Shown: positions 35,990 through 45,862, counted from the first letter of the stretch. The stretch is 64,000 nt of DNA from Prevotella sp. (GCA_017478025.1 JAFVGZ010000026.1:1-64000), one strand, 5' to 3'. The notes: generated by a model from the letters alone, not told the origin. A program made the numbers and translations.

Positions 35990-37089
35990 CACCGAAAATT
36001 GCACTTCTGCTCTCGGGAGGCGTAGATTCAGCCGTTGCCCTTCATCAGCTTATCAGCGACGGTCAGCACCCCGACTGCTTCTACATACGCATCGCTCCTA
36101 CAGAGGATGCTGACGATACCCTTGACTGCAGCGCAGAGGAGGACATCGAGATAGCACAGGCACTGTGCCGTCGCTACGGTGTCAGTCTTGAGGTCATCGA
36201 CTGTCATAAGGAATATTGGGAACGCGTCACACGCTATACCATAGAGAAAGTGCGACAAGGCTTTACGCCCAATCCCGATGTCATGTGCAACCGCCTCGTG
36301 AAGTTCGGTGCCTTCCACGAAAAGCGCGGACATGCCTACGACCTCATAGCCACAGGACACTACGCACGCACTGAGACTGAGGGCTCCCTCAAATGGCTCT
36401 GCACATCACCTGACCCAGTGAAAGACCAGACGGACTTTTTGGCGCAGCTCTACGATTGGCAGCTCAGCAAAGCCATCTTCCCTATCGGACACATGAGAAA
36501 AGAGGAAGTGCGGCGCATCGCTGAGCAGGAACACCTTGTCAACGCCCGCAGAAAGGACTCTCAGGGCATCTGCTTCCTTGGCAAGATAAACTACAACGAC
36601 TACATACGCCGTTACCTGGGCGAGAAGCCCGGTCTCGTAATAGATATTGAGACTGGAAAGAAAATCGGCATGCATAAGGGACTTTGGTTTCACACCATTG
36701 GCCAGCGCCACGGTTTAGGATTCGGAGGCGGTCCTTGGTTTGCGGTAAAGAAGAATATAAAAAAGAACATACTCTTCGTATCACGTGGCTACAATCCTGA
36801 GTCGGCCTATACCCAAACCTTCCGTATAGGCGACCTCCACATGCTCACCGTGCCCGTCACAGAGTTGCTCTCCCCTACCTCACCCTACTCTCTGCCGCAG
36901 CAGCGTATCACCTTTAAGATACGCCACACGTCAGACTTTCTCCCTGCCACCATATCTGCCAACGGCGACGACACATACACCATCCAAGCCGATGCACCTA
37001 TCCACGGAGTGGCACCGGGACAGTTCTGCGTCATCTACGACCACAACCACCACCGCTGCTACGGCTCAGGAGAAATCATTTTGAAATAA
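35986..37089 (+). CDS. mnmA: tRNA-specific 2-thiouridylase MnmA
   Basis: ATP-dependent 2-thiolation of the wobble uridine of Lys, Glu and Gln tRNAs. The ATG at 35986 (ATGA overlap with the previous gene) gives 367 residues. The PP-loop is LLSGGVDSAV (8-17); nucleophile Cys101 is in NPDVMCNRLVKFG and catalytic Cys196 in KDSQGICFLG. The C-terminal beta-barrel is present. Bacteroidetes often carry two MnmA paralogs; I cannot tell which this is. Confidence 0.93.
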   Translation: MTPKIALLLSGGVDSAVALHQLISDGQHPDCFYIRIAPTEDADDTLDCSAEEDIEIAQALCRRYGVSLEVIDCHKEYWERVTRYTIEKVRQGFTPNPDVMCNRLVKFGAFHEKRGHAYDLIATGHYARTETEGSLKWLCTSPDPVKDQTDFLAQLYDWQLSKAIFPIGHMRKEEVRRIAEQEHLVNARRKDSQGICFLGKINYNDYIRRYLGEKPGLVIDIETGKKIGMHKGLWFHTIGQRHGLGFGGGPWFAVKKNIKKNILFVSRGYNPESAYTQTFRIGDLHMLTVPVTELLSPTSPYSLPQQRITFKIRHTSDFLPATISANGDDTYTIQADAPIHGVAPGQFCVIYDHNHHRCYGSGEIILK

Positions 37090-37310
37090 GCCCCCCCCAA
37101 CTATTCCCCCAAGGGGGAGAGAAGAGGCACAGCGGATTGAGAAAAGGGAATCGACATATCGACATAACGTCATAACATCATAACATCATATCGACATAAC
37201 ATCATAACATCATAACGACATAACGACACAACGATGCCGGTGATGATGCCACTCTTGGCCTCATCACCGGCATTTTCATTATCACCGCTATCATCACAGC
37301 TATCGCTGTG
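37090..37310. repeat. mnmA-typA spacer: GC-rich repeat, 8-bp array and hairpin
   Basis: Holds a short GC-rich palindromic repeat (37091-37122; CCCCCAAGGGGGA), then an array of about ten 8-bp units of the type CGACATAA/CATCATAA (about 37152-37232), then the hairpin at 37235-37272. No gene is visible. Confidence 0.75.
37235..37276 (+). terminator. Terminator-like hairpin between convergent mnmA and typA
   Basis: Perfect 12-bp arms TGCCGGTGATGA (37235-37246) / TCATCACCGGCA (37261-37272), 14-base loop, followed by TTTTC on the plus strand. Confidence 0.7.
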
Positions 37311-39113
37311 TTACTCTCTTCCGGCTCTCTTACGCTCCAGGTGGTCCAGAATGGCCTTTCTCATTCGGATGCTCTTAGGCGTTACCTCCACCAGCTCATC
37401 CTCCTTGATATACTCCAGGCACTCCTCTAGCGACATCTGCACCTTTGGCACGATGCGCGCCTTCTCGTCTGAGCCTGAAGCTCTCACGTTCGTCAGCTGC
37501 TTTGCCTTGGTTACGTTTATCACCAGGTCATTCTCGTGCACGTGCTCACCAACCACTTGGCCGCCATACACATCCTCTCCCGGGTCAATGAAGAACTTAC
37601 CTCTGTCCTGCAGCTTATCAATAGAATAAGCATAGGCATTGCCGGTCTCCAGCGCTATCATCGAGCCGTTTGTCCTGCGGTCCATGTCACCCTTATACGG
37701 CTGATACTCCTTAAAGCGATGCGACATGATAGCCTCACCCTGCGATGCTGTCAGCACATTCGTCCTCAGACCTATGGTACCGCGCGAAGGGATATCAAAA
37801 TCTATATTCACCCTATCACCCTGTGTCTCCATACCTGTCATCTCTCCCTTGCGGCGTGTCACCATGTCTATCATCTTGCTGGAGAACTCCTCCGGCACGT
37901 TGATGTTCAGTTCCTCCACGGGTTCACACTTCACTCCGTCTATCTCCTTGAATATCACCTGCGGCTGTCCCACCTGCAGTTCATATCCCTCGCGTCTCAT
38001 GGTCTCTATGAGCACCGACAGATGCAGCACACCTCTGCCGCTGACCACCCATTTGTCCGTGCTGTCACCGAACGGCTCCACTCTCAGCGCCAAGTTCTTC
38101 TCCGTCTCGCGTGCCAGGCGGTCATTGATATGCCTTGACGTCACATACTTACCCTCCTTGCCAAAGAACGGTGAGTCATTAATAGTAAACAGCATCGACA
38201 TCGTCGGCTCATCTACTGAGATAGTGGGCAGCGCCTCCGGTTCCTCTGCATCACAGATTGTGTCGCCTATCTCAAAGTTCGACAGACCTATCACAGCGCA
38301 GATATCTCCAGACGTCACCTCGTCCGTAGCGTGGTGACCCATACCGTCAAACGTATGCAGCTCCTTGATTTTCGTACGCTCCTTTGTGCCGTCCCTGTGT
38401 GCTATAGTGATATTCATACCGGCCTTCAGCGTGCCACGATGCACACGTCCCACGGCGATACGTCCTGTATAGGTAGAGTAATCCAGCGAGGTGATGAGCA
38501 TCTGCGGCGTACCCTCCAGTTGCTCCGGTGCGGGTATCACCTCCACTATCTTGTCCAGCAGATACTCTATGTTATCCGTCGGTGTCTTATAATCCTCTGC
38601 CATCCAGCCCTGTTTTGCTGAGCCATAGACCACAGGGAAGTCCAGCTGATCCTCCGTAGCGTTCAGAGCAAACATCAGGTCAAAGACCATCTCATATACT
38701 TCCTCAGGACGACAGTTCGGCTTATCCACCTTGTTCACCACCACGACGGGCTTCAGTCCTATCTCCAGTGCCTTCTGCAGCACGAAGCGTGTCTGCGGCA
38801 TGGGGCCTTCAAAGGCATCGACGAGCAGTATGCAGCCGTCTGCCATATTCAGCACACGCTCCACCTCACCGCCGAAGTCACTATGCCCCGGAGTGTCGAT
38901 GATGTTTATCTTCGTCCCTTTCCAGTTGATGGACACATTCTTCGACAAAATCGTGATGCCCCTTTCCCTCTCCAGGTCGTTGGCATCCAGCACCTGACTT
39001 GAATTATTCTGTCCCTCACGGAACAACTTACCCGCCAGCATCATCTTATCCACCAGCGTCGTCTTCCCATGATCCACATGGGCAATAATAGCTATATTCC
39101 TAATATCTTGCAT
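37311..39113 (-). CDS. typA: Translational GTPase TypA/BipA
   Basis: EF-G-like GTPase acting in 50S subunit assembly and stress responses. 600 residues: G1 HVDHGKTT (12-19), switch RERGITI, G3 DTPGHSDFGGEVER, G4 NKVDKP, G5 GSAKQGW; then EF-G-like domains II, III and V and the BipA-specific C-terminal domain (SIRMRKAILDHLERKRA). Length and motifs are standard. Confidence 0.96.
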   Translation of the reverse strand: MQDIRNIAIIAHVDHGKTTLVDKMMLAGKLFREGQNNSSQVLDANDLERERGITILSKNVSINWKGTKINIIDTPGHSDFGGEVERVLNMADGCILLVDAFEGPMPQTRFVLQKALEIGLKPVVVVNKVDKPNCRPEEVYEMVFDLMFALNATEDQLDFPVVYGSAKQGWMAEDYKTPTDNIEYLLDKIVEVIPAPEQLEGTPQMLITSLDYSTYTGRIAVGRVHRGTLKAGMNITIAHRDGTKERTKIKELHTFDGMGHHATDEVTSGDICAVIGLSNFEIGDTICDAEEPEALPTISVDEPTMSMLFTINDSPFFGKEGKYVTSRHINDRLARETEKNLALRVEPFGDSTDKWVVSGRGVLHLSVLIETMRREGYELQVGQPQVIFKEIDGVKCEPVEELNINVPEEFSSKMIDMVTRRKGEMTGMETQGDRVNIDFDIPSRGTIGLRTNVLTASQGEAIMSHRFKEYQPYKGDMDRRTNGSMIALETGNAYAYSIDKLQDRGKFFIDPGEDVYGGQVVGEHVHENDLVINVTKAKQLTNVRASGSDEKARIVPKVQMSLEECLEYIKEDELVEVTPKSIRMRKAILDHLERKRAGRE

Positions 39114-39164
39114 TTTATATTCTGATTTATCTTCTTACGTGCACAATTCTTTATGGACGATGGG

Positions 39165-39809
39165 TCACTTTGCCATTCCTGCCATCATCCTTCTCTTCAC
39201 CTCCTCAAAGTCGGCCTCCCTCATCTTTAGCAGCACCTTCTTAGCAGCCTTATCTGTCAGGAACACCACTTTTTCCTCTCTTCCCGCCTCATCGTTGACG
39301 GTTGCCGTGACCTTATATCCACAGAATCCTCTCTCCTTATTTATTATATCGGCCACTTCATTTGTAAGTTCGCTTATCTTCGCTCTCAGGCTGTCCACCT
39401 TTCCCTTCTGCGCCGCATACGCCTGCTGCCTCTTCATAAAGCTTTCCACCTCGGCTGCAGCCATGTGCGCAGTACTCTTCGAAAGCTTCTCCATCGCCAG
39501 GCTGTCCACAATGAAAGCAGGCTCTATCCTCTTCAGTTTCCCTGTCAGTTTTCCTACCTTTGCCACAAGTTCAAACAGCCGTACATCCTCGTATGGTGCG
39601 TAGGCACTGTCCGTCCTCGCTTCGAGGAACTTCACACTACCCTCTCCCTCCCGGGTACCCATGCTGCTATAGAAATCCTCACGTGCCACATCCACGGCAT
39701 TCTTCTGCGCACCGTCACAGCTTGTCAGCGCTATAGCCACAAAAAGGGTGAGAGATATGAGATGAGGGATGAGGGGTCTGCGTACCCTCAATAGTTTATC
39801 CTTAAGCAT
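39165..39809 (-). CDS. Lipoprotein of unknown function with a coiled-coil
   Basis: 214 residues. The lipoprotein signal is unusually long at its N-terminus (MLKDKLLRVRRPLIPHLIS) and ends at ALTSC (Cys30). A predicted coiled-coil spans about 110-155 (FMKRQQAYAAQKGKVDSLRA...), then a small beta segment and a charged helix. I do not recognise a family. A minus-strand -7 element lies at 39865-39873, and a hairpin (39826-39848) would sit in the 5' leader. Confidence 0.68.
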   Translation of the reverse strand: MLKDKLLRVRRPLIPHLISLTLFVAIALTSCDGAQKNAVDVAREDFYSSMGTREGEGSVKFLEARTDSAYAPYEDVRLFELVAKVGKLTGKLKRIEPAFIVDSLAMEKLSKSTAHMAAAEVESFMKRQQAYAAQKGKVDSLRAKISELTNEVADIINKERGFCGYKVTATVNDEAGREEKVVFLTDKAAKKVLLKMREADFEEVKRRMMAGMAK

Positions 39810-39825
39810 AATATATAAATCTTAT

Positions 39826-39848
39826 GGTGGGCTTTATTAATGCCCACC
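39826..39848. promoter_or_regulatory. Hairpin in the leader of the lipoprotein gene
   Basis: Arms GGTGGGC (39826-39832) and GCCCACC (39842-39848) with a 9-base loop. On the plus strand a T-run follows, but no plus-strand gene ends here; on the minus strand it lies between the -7 element (39865) and the ATG (39809), about 17 bases before the start. Confidence 0.5.
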
Positions 39849-39864
39849 TTATTTTTTTCCGTGT

Positions 39865-39873
39865 GCAAAGGTA
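39865..39873 (-). promoter_or_regulatory. -7 element (TACCTTTGC) of the lipoprotein gene
   Basis: Consensus match on the minus strand about 55 bases before the ATG at 39809. Confidence 0.6.
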
Positions 39874-40011
39874 CACAATAAATCCTATCCCTGCAAACAT
39901 TTAGGGGCTTTTTATTCAGGAAGGGCTAAGCGGGGGCCGGCTGGGCGGGGTATTCAACGGGGAAACCGTTGAACACTCGGGGGGCCTTCCAGCCATTTCG
40001 GGTAATTTCTG

Positions 40012-41388
40012 TTACTGGCCTGTGGATTGTCTGTATTCCAGGAGTTTGTTCTGCAGGTTGGCGTAGGCATCGGTGTATTTGTCGCGTGACTGCTGGTAGA
40101 GGAGCTGGGCCTCGAGAAGGTCGGACATTCTGCATGTGCCGGCACGATAGTAGTCGCGGTGCAAGCGTAAGTTTTCCTCTGACTGCTCGATGCTGCGCTG
40201 GGCTATGTCGAGCTGCTGACGGGCTTCTACGACGCCGTTCCAGGCGTTCTGCATACGTATGGTGAGAAGTTGGGCATTGTCTGCAAGCTGGTCCTGTGCC
40301 TGCTGGTAGGCTATCTTCTTGCGGCGTATGGCGTATGAGCCGCCCCACCAGTCGGAGATAGGCACCCTGACGGTGGCAAAGACCATGCCGAAGGAGTGGT
40401 CATTGTCAAGCAGGTTGTGGTAGTTGTAGCCTGCTCCCACGCCTACAGTGGGCAGGTTCTGGCCTACGGCGATGTTCTTCTGTAGCTTTGCAGCCTCCAC
40501 CTGCTTGTCCAGCAACTGATACTCTGCGGTGCCGAGCAATGCCTGTTCATGGTCCTGCCTGACAGGAAGGATGGAGGCAGCATCCGTGCCTGCAGTCAGA
40601 ACGAACGAGGTGTCGCGGAGTCCGCAGTACTGTGCCAGGAACAGCTTCACGATGCTGATGCTGTTCTGCAGCTTCAGTTTCTGACTCTCCACCTCGTTCT
40701 GCCTCAGCTGCACCTGCAGCAGGTCGTTGCGCAGGGCTACACCGGCACGCACCGCCACATCCACATCCTTGCGGATATCGGAGAGCATCGTCTCAACGGC
40801 ATCCATTGTTTTCGCCTTCTCCTGTAGTGAGATGATTTGCCAGAAATACTGCTCGGCGGTCTTCTCCACCTCATTTTCCGAAAGCCGCAGCTGTAGCTGA
40901 CTGACATCCTCGCCCACCTTTGCCAGGCGGTTGCCATTGATGATCTGTCCTCCTGCGAAGACAGGCTGCACGGCTGTGATGCCCGCAACGGTGCCGTTCT
41001 TCATCAACGATACGTTGACGGGGGCAGTAAGCGATGCAAGCATCTCTGGGGGCAGCATCTGCCCCAGCATTCCTGCCATATCGGGGGACATCATCTCTGC
41101 GGGGTTGATGGTTTTCTCGGCCATACCTTTGTTGGCATTGAACCACAGCCCTACGGCGCTGACGTTGGGGAAGTATTTGGTGAAAGCCTCCTTGCGCTGC
41201 TGCTGTGCAGACTGGATGCTGTACCGGGCATTACGGATGGCGATGTTGTTATGGAGGGCAGAGTCGAGGACCTGCTCCAGAGTGTAGGCACGAGTGCCCT
41301 GTCCCTCTCCTGCGGCAGGATGACCGAGGACTGGAGAGACAGCCGAAGTGGCGATGAGACAGAGGGATAAGAATATGTATTTTTTCAT
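40012..41388 (-). CDS. TolC-family outer membrane efflux protein
   Basis: Outer-membrane channel of a tripartite pump. From the ATG at 41388 it has 458 residues: a signal peptide (MKKYIFLSLCLIATSAVSPVLG), then two TolC repeats with long coiled-coil helices and LEQVLDSALHNNIAIRNA, the usual first motif. An upstream frame to 41445 has no signal peptide. It is the last gene of the AraC-linked adaptor-pump-TolC operon, 53 bases after the pump gene. Confidence 0.9.
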   Translation of the reverse strand: MKKYIFLSLCLIATSAVSPVLGHPAAGEGQGTRAYTLEQVLDSALHNNIAIRNARYSIQSAQQQRKEAFTKYFPNVSAVGLWFNANKGMAEKTINPAEMMSPDMAGMLGQMLPPEMLASLTAPVNVSLMKNGTVAGITAVQPVFAGGQIINGNRLAKVGEDVSQLQLRLSENEVEKTAEQYFWQIISLQEKAKTMDAVETMLSDIRKDVDVAVRAGVALRNDLLQVQLRQNEVESQKLKLQNSISIVKLFLAQYCGLRDTSFVLTAGTDAASILPVRQDHEQALLGTAEYQLLDKQVEAAKLQKNIAVGQNLPTVGVGAGYNYHNLLDNDHSFGMVFATVRVPISDWWGGSYAIRRKKIAYQQAQDQLADNAQLLTIRMQNAWNGVVEARQQLDIAQRSIEQSEENLRLHRDYYRAGTCRMSDLLEAQLLYQQSRDKYTDAYANLQNKLLEYRQSTGQ

Positions 41389-41441
41389 AAGCTGTATTGT
41401 TTTTGTGTCTGCGATAGTATCGCAGACTCTTAGACGGGCTC

Positions 41442-44400
41442 TCACTTAGTCGAAACCTTCCAATAGACGACGGGGAGCATGGTGACTACCATGATGAGGG
41501 AGCCTATGCCTCCGGCAAAAATGGTGACGCCTACCGGCATCCAGAAGCTGGACTGGGCTATTATCATCGGTACGACACCGACGGCAGTGGTGGCCGTGGT
41601 GAGGAAGATTGGTACCATGCGACGCTTGCCGGCATCGTAGGCAGCCTTGCGGACCGCCTCGTTGTAGGCCTTGCGGTCAACAGTCCAGTCACCGTGTTCG
41701 GCCACGTATTGCTTGATGAGGTCTATGGCGTGTTCGAAGATAAGAATCTCGTTGCGCATAATCATACCCATCAGCGTGATGAGTCCGAAGATGCTGGTCA
41801 GTCCGAGAGCGCGGTTCATCAGCCCAAGACCAATGAGCGCGCCTGGGGTCATCAGCGCAAGAGCCATCATGCAGACGGTTGTGATGCCGTACTTCTTGAA
41901 GTTGAAGAGCAGGAAGAAGAAGACAATAATCATGGCGATGGTGATGCCTGCAAATATCTGGGGCAGTGCCTCATTGCCGTACTCTATCTCGCCGCCCACC
42001 TCACAGCGCACTCCTTGCGGCAGCTGTATCTCGTCGGTCATCGTCTTAACGAGCTGCTGCTCCACAGGGCTGGTATAGACACCCTGCGCGAACTGTGCCG
42101 TGACGGTGATGCAACGCTCCCCGGCACGGTGCATGATACGGCTCTCAGACCACTTGGGGGTGACGCTCGCCACCTGACGCAGGGGGACGGTGCTGTTGGT
42201 GGTGTTGAGTCCACCGGACAGCATACTCGTCGGTGTTGCGAGCCCCAGGTTCTGAACGTCAGAGTAGGTCATGTCGGCATCATCCTTCACAATGATGGGC
42301 AGCTCATAGTCATCCTCCCATATCTGTCCTATGCGCAGATCACTAGAGGTGGCGCTGAGGGCCAGTGCCGCTGTGGTGCGGGTGATGCCCAGCTGTGCCG
42401 AGGCTACGGGGTCGAGCTCTACGTTAATGATAGGATAAGGCTGCATGAAGTCCGTGTGAACCCACTCCAGCTCCGGCATCTGTCGCATGCGGTCCATCAA
42501 CCTCTCTGCCGCCACGTGGAGGGAGTCAAGATTCTCGCCGTAGAAGCGGTACTCCAGTTCGGGTACGGACATATAGTCGAGCCGCTTGAACTTGACATAG
42601 GCATTAGGGAAAGCCTCGCTCAGGAGGGGCTGATAGTGGGCAAGCAGCTCCAGCGTAGCCTTGTCGGACTTGGTATTGACGATGAACTGTGCGAAGTTTT
42701 TGCCTGCTATCTGCGGAGCATAGACATCCATAAAACGCGGAGAGGAGCAACCGATGAAACTCGTGATGCCCGTGACACGCTCATCAGGCCTCAGCGCCTG
42801 ATAGACAGAGTCTGCCACGACCTCAGTCTCAGCAAGTCCCTTGCCGTCGGGCAGGAATATCTCCACGGCAAACTGGTCGCGGTCGGCGAATGGGAACAGT
42901 CGCACCTTCAGCGTAGGCACAATGAGGAGCGAGAGGAGTATGACACCGATACCGCCACAGATGGTCAGCCACGGATGCTGGAAGGTCCAGTCGAGCACCT
43001 TGTCGTATGTGCGCTGCACCCATTGGGTAATCAGATTGGACTGCGTCCGAGCCTGCTCACTCTCGGCAGAGTTGATGCCAGCATCACTCTGCTCTCGCTT
43101 AATCGCAGCCTTGCCACCTGTGCTGACCTTGTCGGGCTTGATGATGCGCACCTCAAGGAAGGGTATGACGGTGACAGCCAGAATGAGCGACACCATGAGA
43201 TTGATGGTGATGGTCCACGGGAAGTCCTGCAAAGCATCGAGGAACATGCCGGTAAAGGTGAATAGGAAGGGATAGAAAATGGCACAGATGCAGACGGTGG
43301 CGAGCATCATCGGCATGAAGTACTGGCGCGCCGACTCAATGGCCGCATCGTGAGGCTTGTAGCCCTTGCCGAGGTATTCCAGGTAGCCGTCGATGACCAC
43401 GATACTGTTATCCACTATCATTCCCAGCACCACGATGAGTGCCGCAAGAGTAACGATATTCAACTCAATGCCTGCCATATACATGATAGCTACAGAGACA
43501 AACGTGCTCAGCGGAATGGTGATGGCAGCCACAATTGCGGAACGGATGGGGAAGAGTATCATCATGACAAGGATGATGATTGCCATAGAGATGAGAAGGT
43601 CGCGCAGGAATGAGCTGACACTCATGGCCACCACCTTGGGTTTGTCAGCTATTCGGGTGATGGTGACATCATCTGGCAGCTCGCTCTCGCGGAACTGCTG
43701 CAGCACCTTATCCACCTCCTCGCCATAGATGACCACATTGTTGCCTGCCGTCATCTCCATAGACAGCAGTATGCATGGGTGTCCGTCCTGCTCTATGCGA
43801 CTGGCGTTGGTGTCATATTCACGTACCACGCGGGCCACATCGCGCACCCGGGTCACCTTGCCCGTAGCAGGATCGCTGAAGATAATCTGGTTGGCAATCT
43901 CCTCGACATTGTTCTCCGTGGGCTCTATGTGTATGGGCACGTGCTGGTCTCGGTCGCTGATGCTGCCGCTCATAGTGGTGATACCCTGGGCATGCAGATG
44001 GCTGAAGAGGGTCTGCTGACCTATGCCGTAGGCCTGCAGGCGCTGCCGATCCACGTAGAGCGATATCTGCTCCTTCTGCTCACCGAAGGTCTTCACATTC
44101 GCAACAGAGGGGATATGGCGCAGCCGGTCAGAGAGATCGTCGGCATATTTCTTCAACTCACGATAACTGCGCTGGCTGCTCTCAATGGCAATCAGCAGGG
44201 CTGAGGTGTTGCCGAAGTCATCGTTGACAACGATAGCCAGAACGCCCGACGGCAACTGGGACTTGAAACTGTTGAGCCCATGCTTTATTTTAGACCACAC
44301 CTCATCCTTGTTGTTCACATCGTCGTTGAGCTCCACCATAGCGATACACATGCCGTTGTGCGAGGCGGTGGTGGTCTTGGCACGCTTCACCTCCCCGTAT

Positions 44401-44630
44401 GTAAAGAGGTAACGCTCCAACGGTCGTGCCACCTGCTGCTCCACCTCTTCGCTGGTAGCACCGGGATAGACAGCCACCACCACGTCCTGACGGATAGTAG
44501 CATGGGGAAACTCATCCTTAGGCATCACATACATGCCATAGATACCCAGCACAAAGAGTATCAGGATGATAAGCAACGTGATGCTATAGTGTTCTAACGG
44601 CCACCTGAGCCATGACATCTTTTCTTTCAT
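41442..44630 (-). CDS. RND-family efflux transporter permease
   Basis: Inner-membrane proton-driven pump. 1062 residues with 12 membrane segments (the first at about 17-37, then clusters near 340-480 and 860-1050) and two large periplasmic loops. The central helix carries VLGMIVDNSIVVIDG; the AcrB pair DD is DN here, as in many metal or uncharacterised RND pumps. Substrates may be drugs, bile acids or metals; they are not readable from sequence. It follows the adaptor by 32 bases. Confidence 0.92.
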   Translation of the reverse strand: MKEKMSWLRWPLEHYSITLLIILILFVLGIYGMYVMPKDEFPHATIRQDVVVAVYPGATSEEVEQQVARPLERYLFTYGEVKRAKTTTASHNGMCIAMVELNDDVNNKDEVWSKIKHGLNSFKSQLPSGVLAIVVNDDFGNTSALLIAIESSQRSYRELKKYADDLSDRLRHIPSVANVKTFGEQKEQISLYVDRQRLQAYGIGQQTLFSHLHAQGITTMSGSISDRDQHVPIHIEPTENNVEEIANQIIFSDPATGKVTRVRDVARVVREYDTNASRIEQDGHPCILLSMEMTAGNNVVIYGEEVDKVLQQFRESELPDDVTITRIADKPKVVAMSVSSFLRDLLISMAIIILVMMILFPIRSAIVAAITIPLSTFVSVAIMYMAGIELNIVTLAALIVVLGMIVDNSIVVIDGYLEYLGKGYKPHDAAIESARQYFMPMMLATVCICAIFYPFLFTFTGMFLDALQDFPWTITINLMVSLILAVTVIPFLEVRIIKPDKVSTGGKAAIKREQSDAGINSAESEQARTQSNLITQWVQRTYDKVLDWTFQHPWLTICGGIGVILLSLLIVPTLKVRLFPFADRDQFAVEIFLPDGKGLAETEVVADSVYQALRPDERVTGITSFIGCSSPRFMDVYAPQIAGKNFAQFIVNTKSDKATLELLAHYQPLLSEAFPNAYVKFKRLDYMSVPELEYRFYGENLDSLHVAAERLMDRMRQMPELEWVHTDFMQPYPIINVELDPVASAQLGITRTTAALALSATSSDLRIGQIWEDDYELPIIVKDDADMTYSDVQNLGLATPTSMLSGGLNTTNSTVPLRQVASVTPKWSESRIMHRAGERCITVTAQFAQGVYTSPVEQQLVKTMTDEIQLPQGVRCEVGGEIEYGNEALPQIFAGITIAMIIVFFFLLFNFKKYGITTVCMMALALMTPGALIGLGLMNRALGLTSIFGLITLMGMIMRNEILIFEHAIDLIKQYVAEHGDWTVDRKAYNEAVRKAAYDAGKRRMVPIFLTTATTAVGVVPMIIAQSSFWMPVGVTIFAGGIGSLIMVVTMLPVVYWKVSTK

Positions 44631-44641
44631 AAAATTACTAA

Positions 44642-44665
44642 TTATGCATTATGAATTATGCATTA
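44642..44665. repeat. Heptamer array at the stop codon of the efflux adaptor gene
   Basis: TTATGCA, TTATGAA, TTATGCA at 44642, 44649 and 44656, then TTA, the complement of the stop codon (44663-44665). On the coding strand this reads TAATGCA, TAATTCA, TAATGCA, TAA. Confidence 0.8.
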
Positions 44666-45682
44666 ATATGCCACTTTCGTTCCTTCGCTCAGCTTCTGAT
44701 AGCCCTCAGTAATGATAAGGTCACCCTTATTCAAGCCGTCTGTGACGAGGATGTAATTGCCCTCGGTATGTCCAATGGTGACAGGAGTGCGATGAGCCGT
44801 CTTCTGCTTATCTACGGTCCAGACGAACAGACTGCCGTCAGCCTTCTTCTGTACCGATGTGACGGGAACCATCTTGCCGCCGTCGCTTTGCGCCCCAGCA
44901 GAAACGAAGCGAACCGTAGCAACCATGCCCGGCAACAGTTTACGTCCGTTGTTGGCTACGTTAATCCTTATCTCATACGTATGGGTAAGGGCATCGGCTT
45001 CTACACCTTTCTCTATACAGCCTCCCTGATAGCTGCCACCGGTGGCCTCTACCTTGATGCTGGTGGGAGTATTGGCACTGATGCTGCCAATCTCCGCCTC
45101 GGGCACAGACACCTTGACCTTGACCGTTGAGATGTCAAGAATGCTTACCACAGCCTGAGATGGCAGCGCCGTCTCGCCCGCCTTGACTGCCTTTGTGCCG
45201 ATGATGCCGCCTACAGGAGCTGTGAGACGACAGTCGGCAAGGTTTTTCTTTGCCACTTCGAGCTGTGACTTGGCCTGTGCCACCTTGCTCTGCACCTCCA
45301 CCCACTGCACCTCGGGCAGCGAGCCGTTGTCATGCAACATGCCGTAACGAGTCAGCGCATCGTTGGCCTGGGTCATCTGAGCCTCGGCACCGGCAAGCAC
45401 GTTGCGGGCCTGCGTATCGTCCATCTCGGCTATCAACTGCCCACGACTGACTGCCTGACCCTCGTTGACCAGCACGCGCTTTACGACACCCATGCCCGTG
45501 AAGCTAACGGCAGTAGCCTCGCGTTCCTCTATTATACCCACGTAGGTCTGCGTATTGTCCACCATACCGGACGATACGACCTGCGTCTTCACTCTTGTAG
45601 GAGACTTCTCTCCGCTCTCTTTCTTTTCGCCGCAACTGCATAGCGCCAAGAGAGCCGCCAATACAAAAACACTTCTTTTCAT
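44663..45682 (-). CDS. RND efflux periplasmic adaptor lipoprotein (HlyD/MFP family)
   Basis: Links the inner-membrane pump to TolC. The ATG at 45682 gives 339 residues with a lipoprotein signal MKRSVFVLAALLALCSC (Cys17). It has the biotinyl-lipoyl-like halves (VKRVLVNEGQAVSRGQLIAEMD; ADCRLTAPVGGIIG) around an alpha-hairpin (AEAQMTQANDALTRY), then beta-barrel and membrane-proximal domains. A minus-strand -7 element lies at 45706-45714. First gene of the operon, divergent from the AraC gene. Confidence 0.92.
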   Translation of the reverse strand: MKRSVFVLAALLALCSCGEKKESGEKSPTRVKTQVVSSGMVDNTQTYVGIIEEREATAVSFTGMGVVKRVLVNEGQAVSRGQLIAEMDDTQARNVLAGAEAQMTQANDALTRYGMLHDNGSLPEVQWVEVQSKVAQAKSQLEVAKKNLADCRLTAPVGGIIGTKAVKAGETALPSQAVVSILDISTVKVKVSVPEAEIGSISANTPTSIKVEATGGSYQGGCIEKGVEADALTHTYEIRINVANNGRKLLPGMVATVRFVSAGAQSDGGKMVPVTSVQKKADGSLFVWTVDKQKTAHRTPVTIGHTEGNYILVTDGLNKGDLIITEGYQKLSEGTKVAY

Positions 45683-45705
45683 TGTCTGTTTTATCGGATT
45701 TTGGT

Positions 45706-45714
45706 GCAAAAATA
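45706..45714 (-). promoter_or_regulatory. Efflux operon -7 element (TATTTTTGC)
   Basis: On the minus strand, about 24 bases before the adaptor ATG. Its upstream side contains the half-site at 45737-45748. Confidence 0.6.
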
Positions 45715-45736
45715 ACAAATATATTCCTAAATACAA

Positions 45737-45812
45737 TGTTCCATTTGGCCTATATTGCCACAAAAATTACCAAAAAACTACAAATACACCTATAATTATT
45801 CCAAATAGAACA
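45737..45812. promoter_or_regulatory. Inverted half-sites between the divergent efflux and AraC promoters
   Basis: TGTTCCATTTGG (45737-45748) and CCAAATAGAACA (45801-45812) are inverted copies matching at 11 of 12 positions, one beside each divergent promoter (45706-45714 and 45835-45843). This is the layout expected for AraC-type binding, possibly with looping. Confidence 0.6.
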
Positions 45813-45834
45813 TACTTTCTTTAAATTTATTCAC

Positions 45835-45843
45835 TAACTTTGC
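45835..45843 (+). promoter_or_regulatory. AraC-family gene -7 element TAACTTTGC
   Basis: Consensus match about 20 bases before the ATG at 45863. Confidence 0.65.
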
Positions 45844-45862
45844 ACCCAAATCGAATGTAACT

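Noticed and set aside
39953..39973. TTCAACGG/CCGTTGAA hairpin after the TolC gene
   Set aside because: Perfect 8-bp stem, but no T-run on the gene's strand; too weak to call a terminator.
41694..43265. Long open frame (523 codons) on the plus strand opposite the RND pump gene
   Set aside because: It is antisense to a well-supported RND gene and has no family motifs; codon bias of the sense gene explains the open frame.
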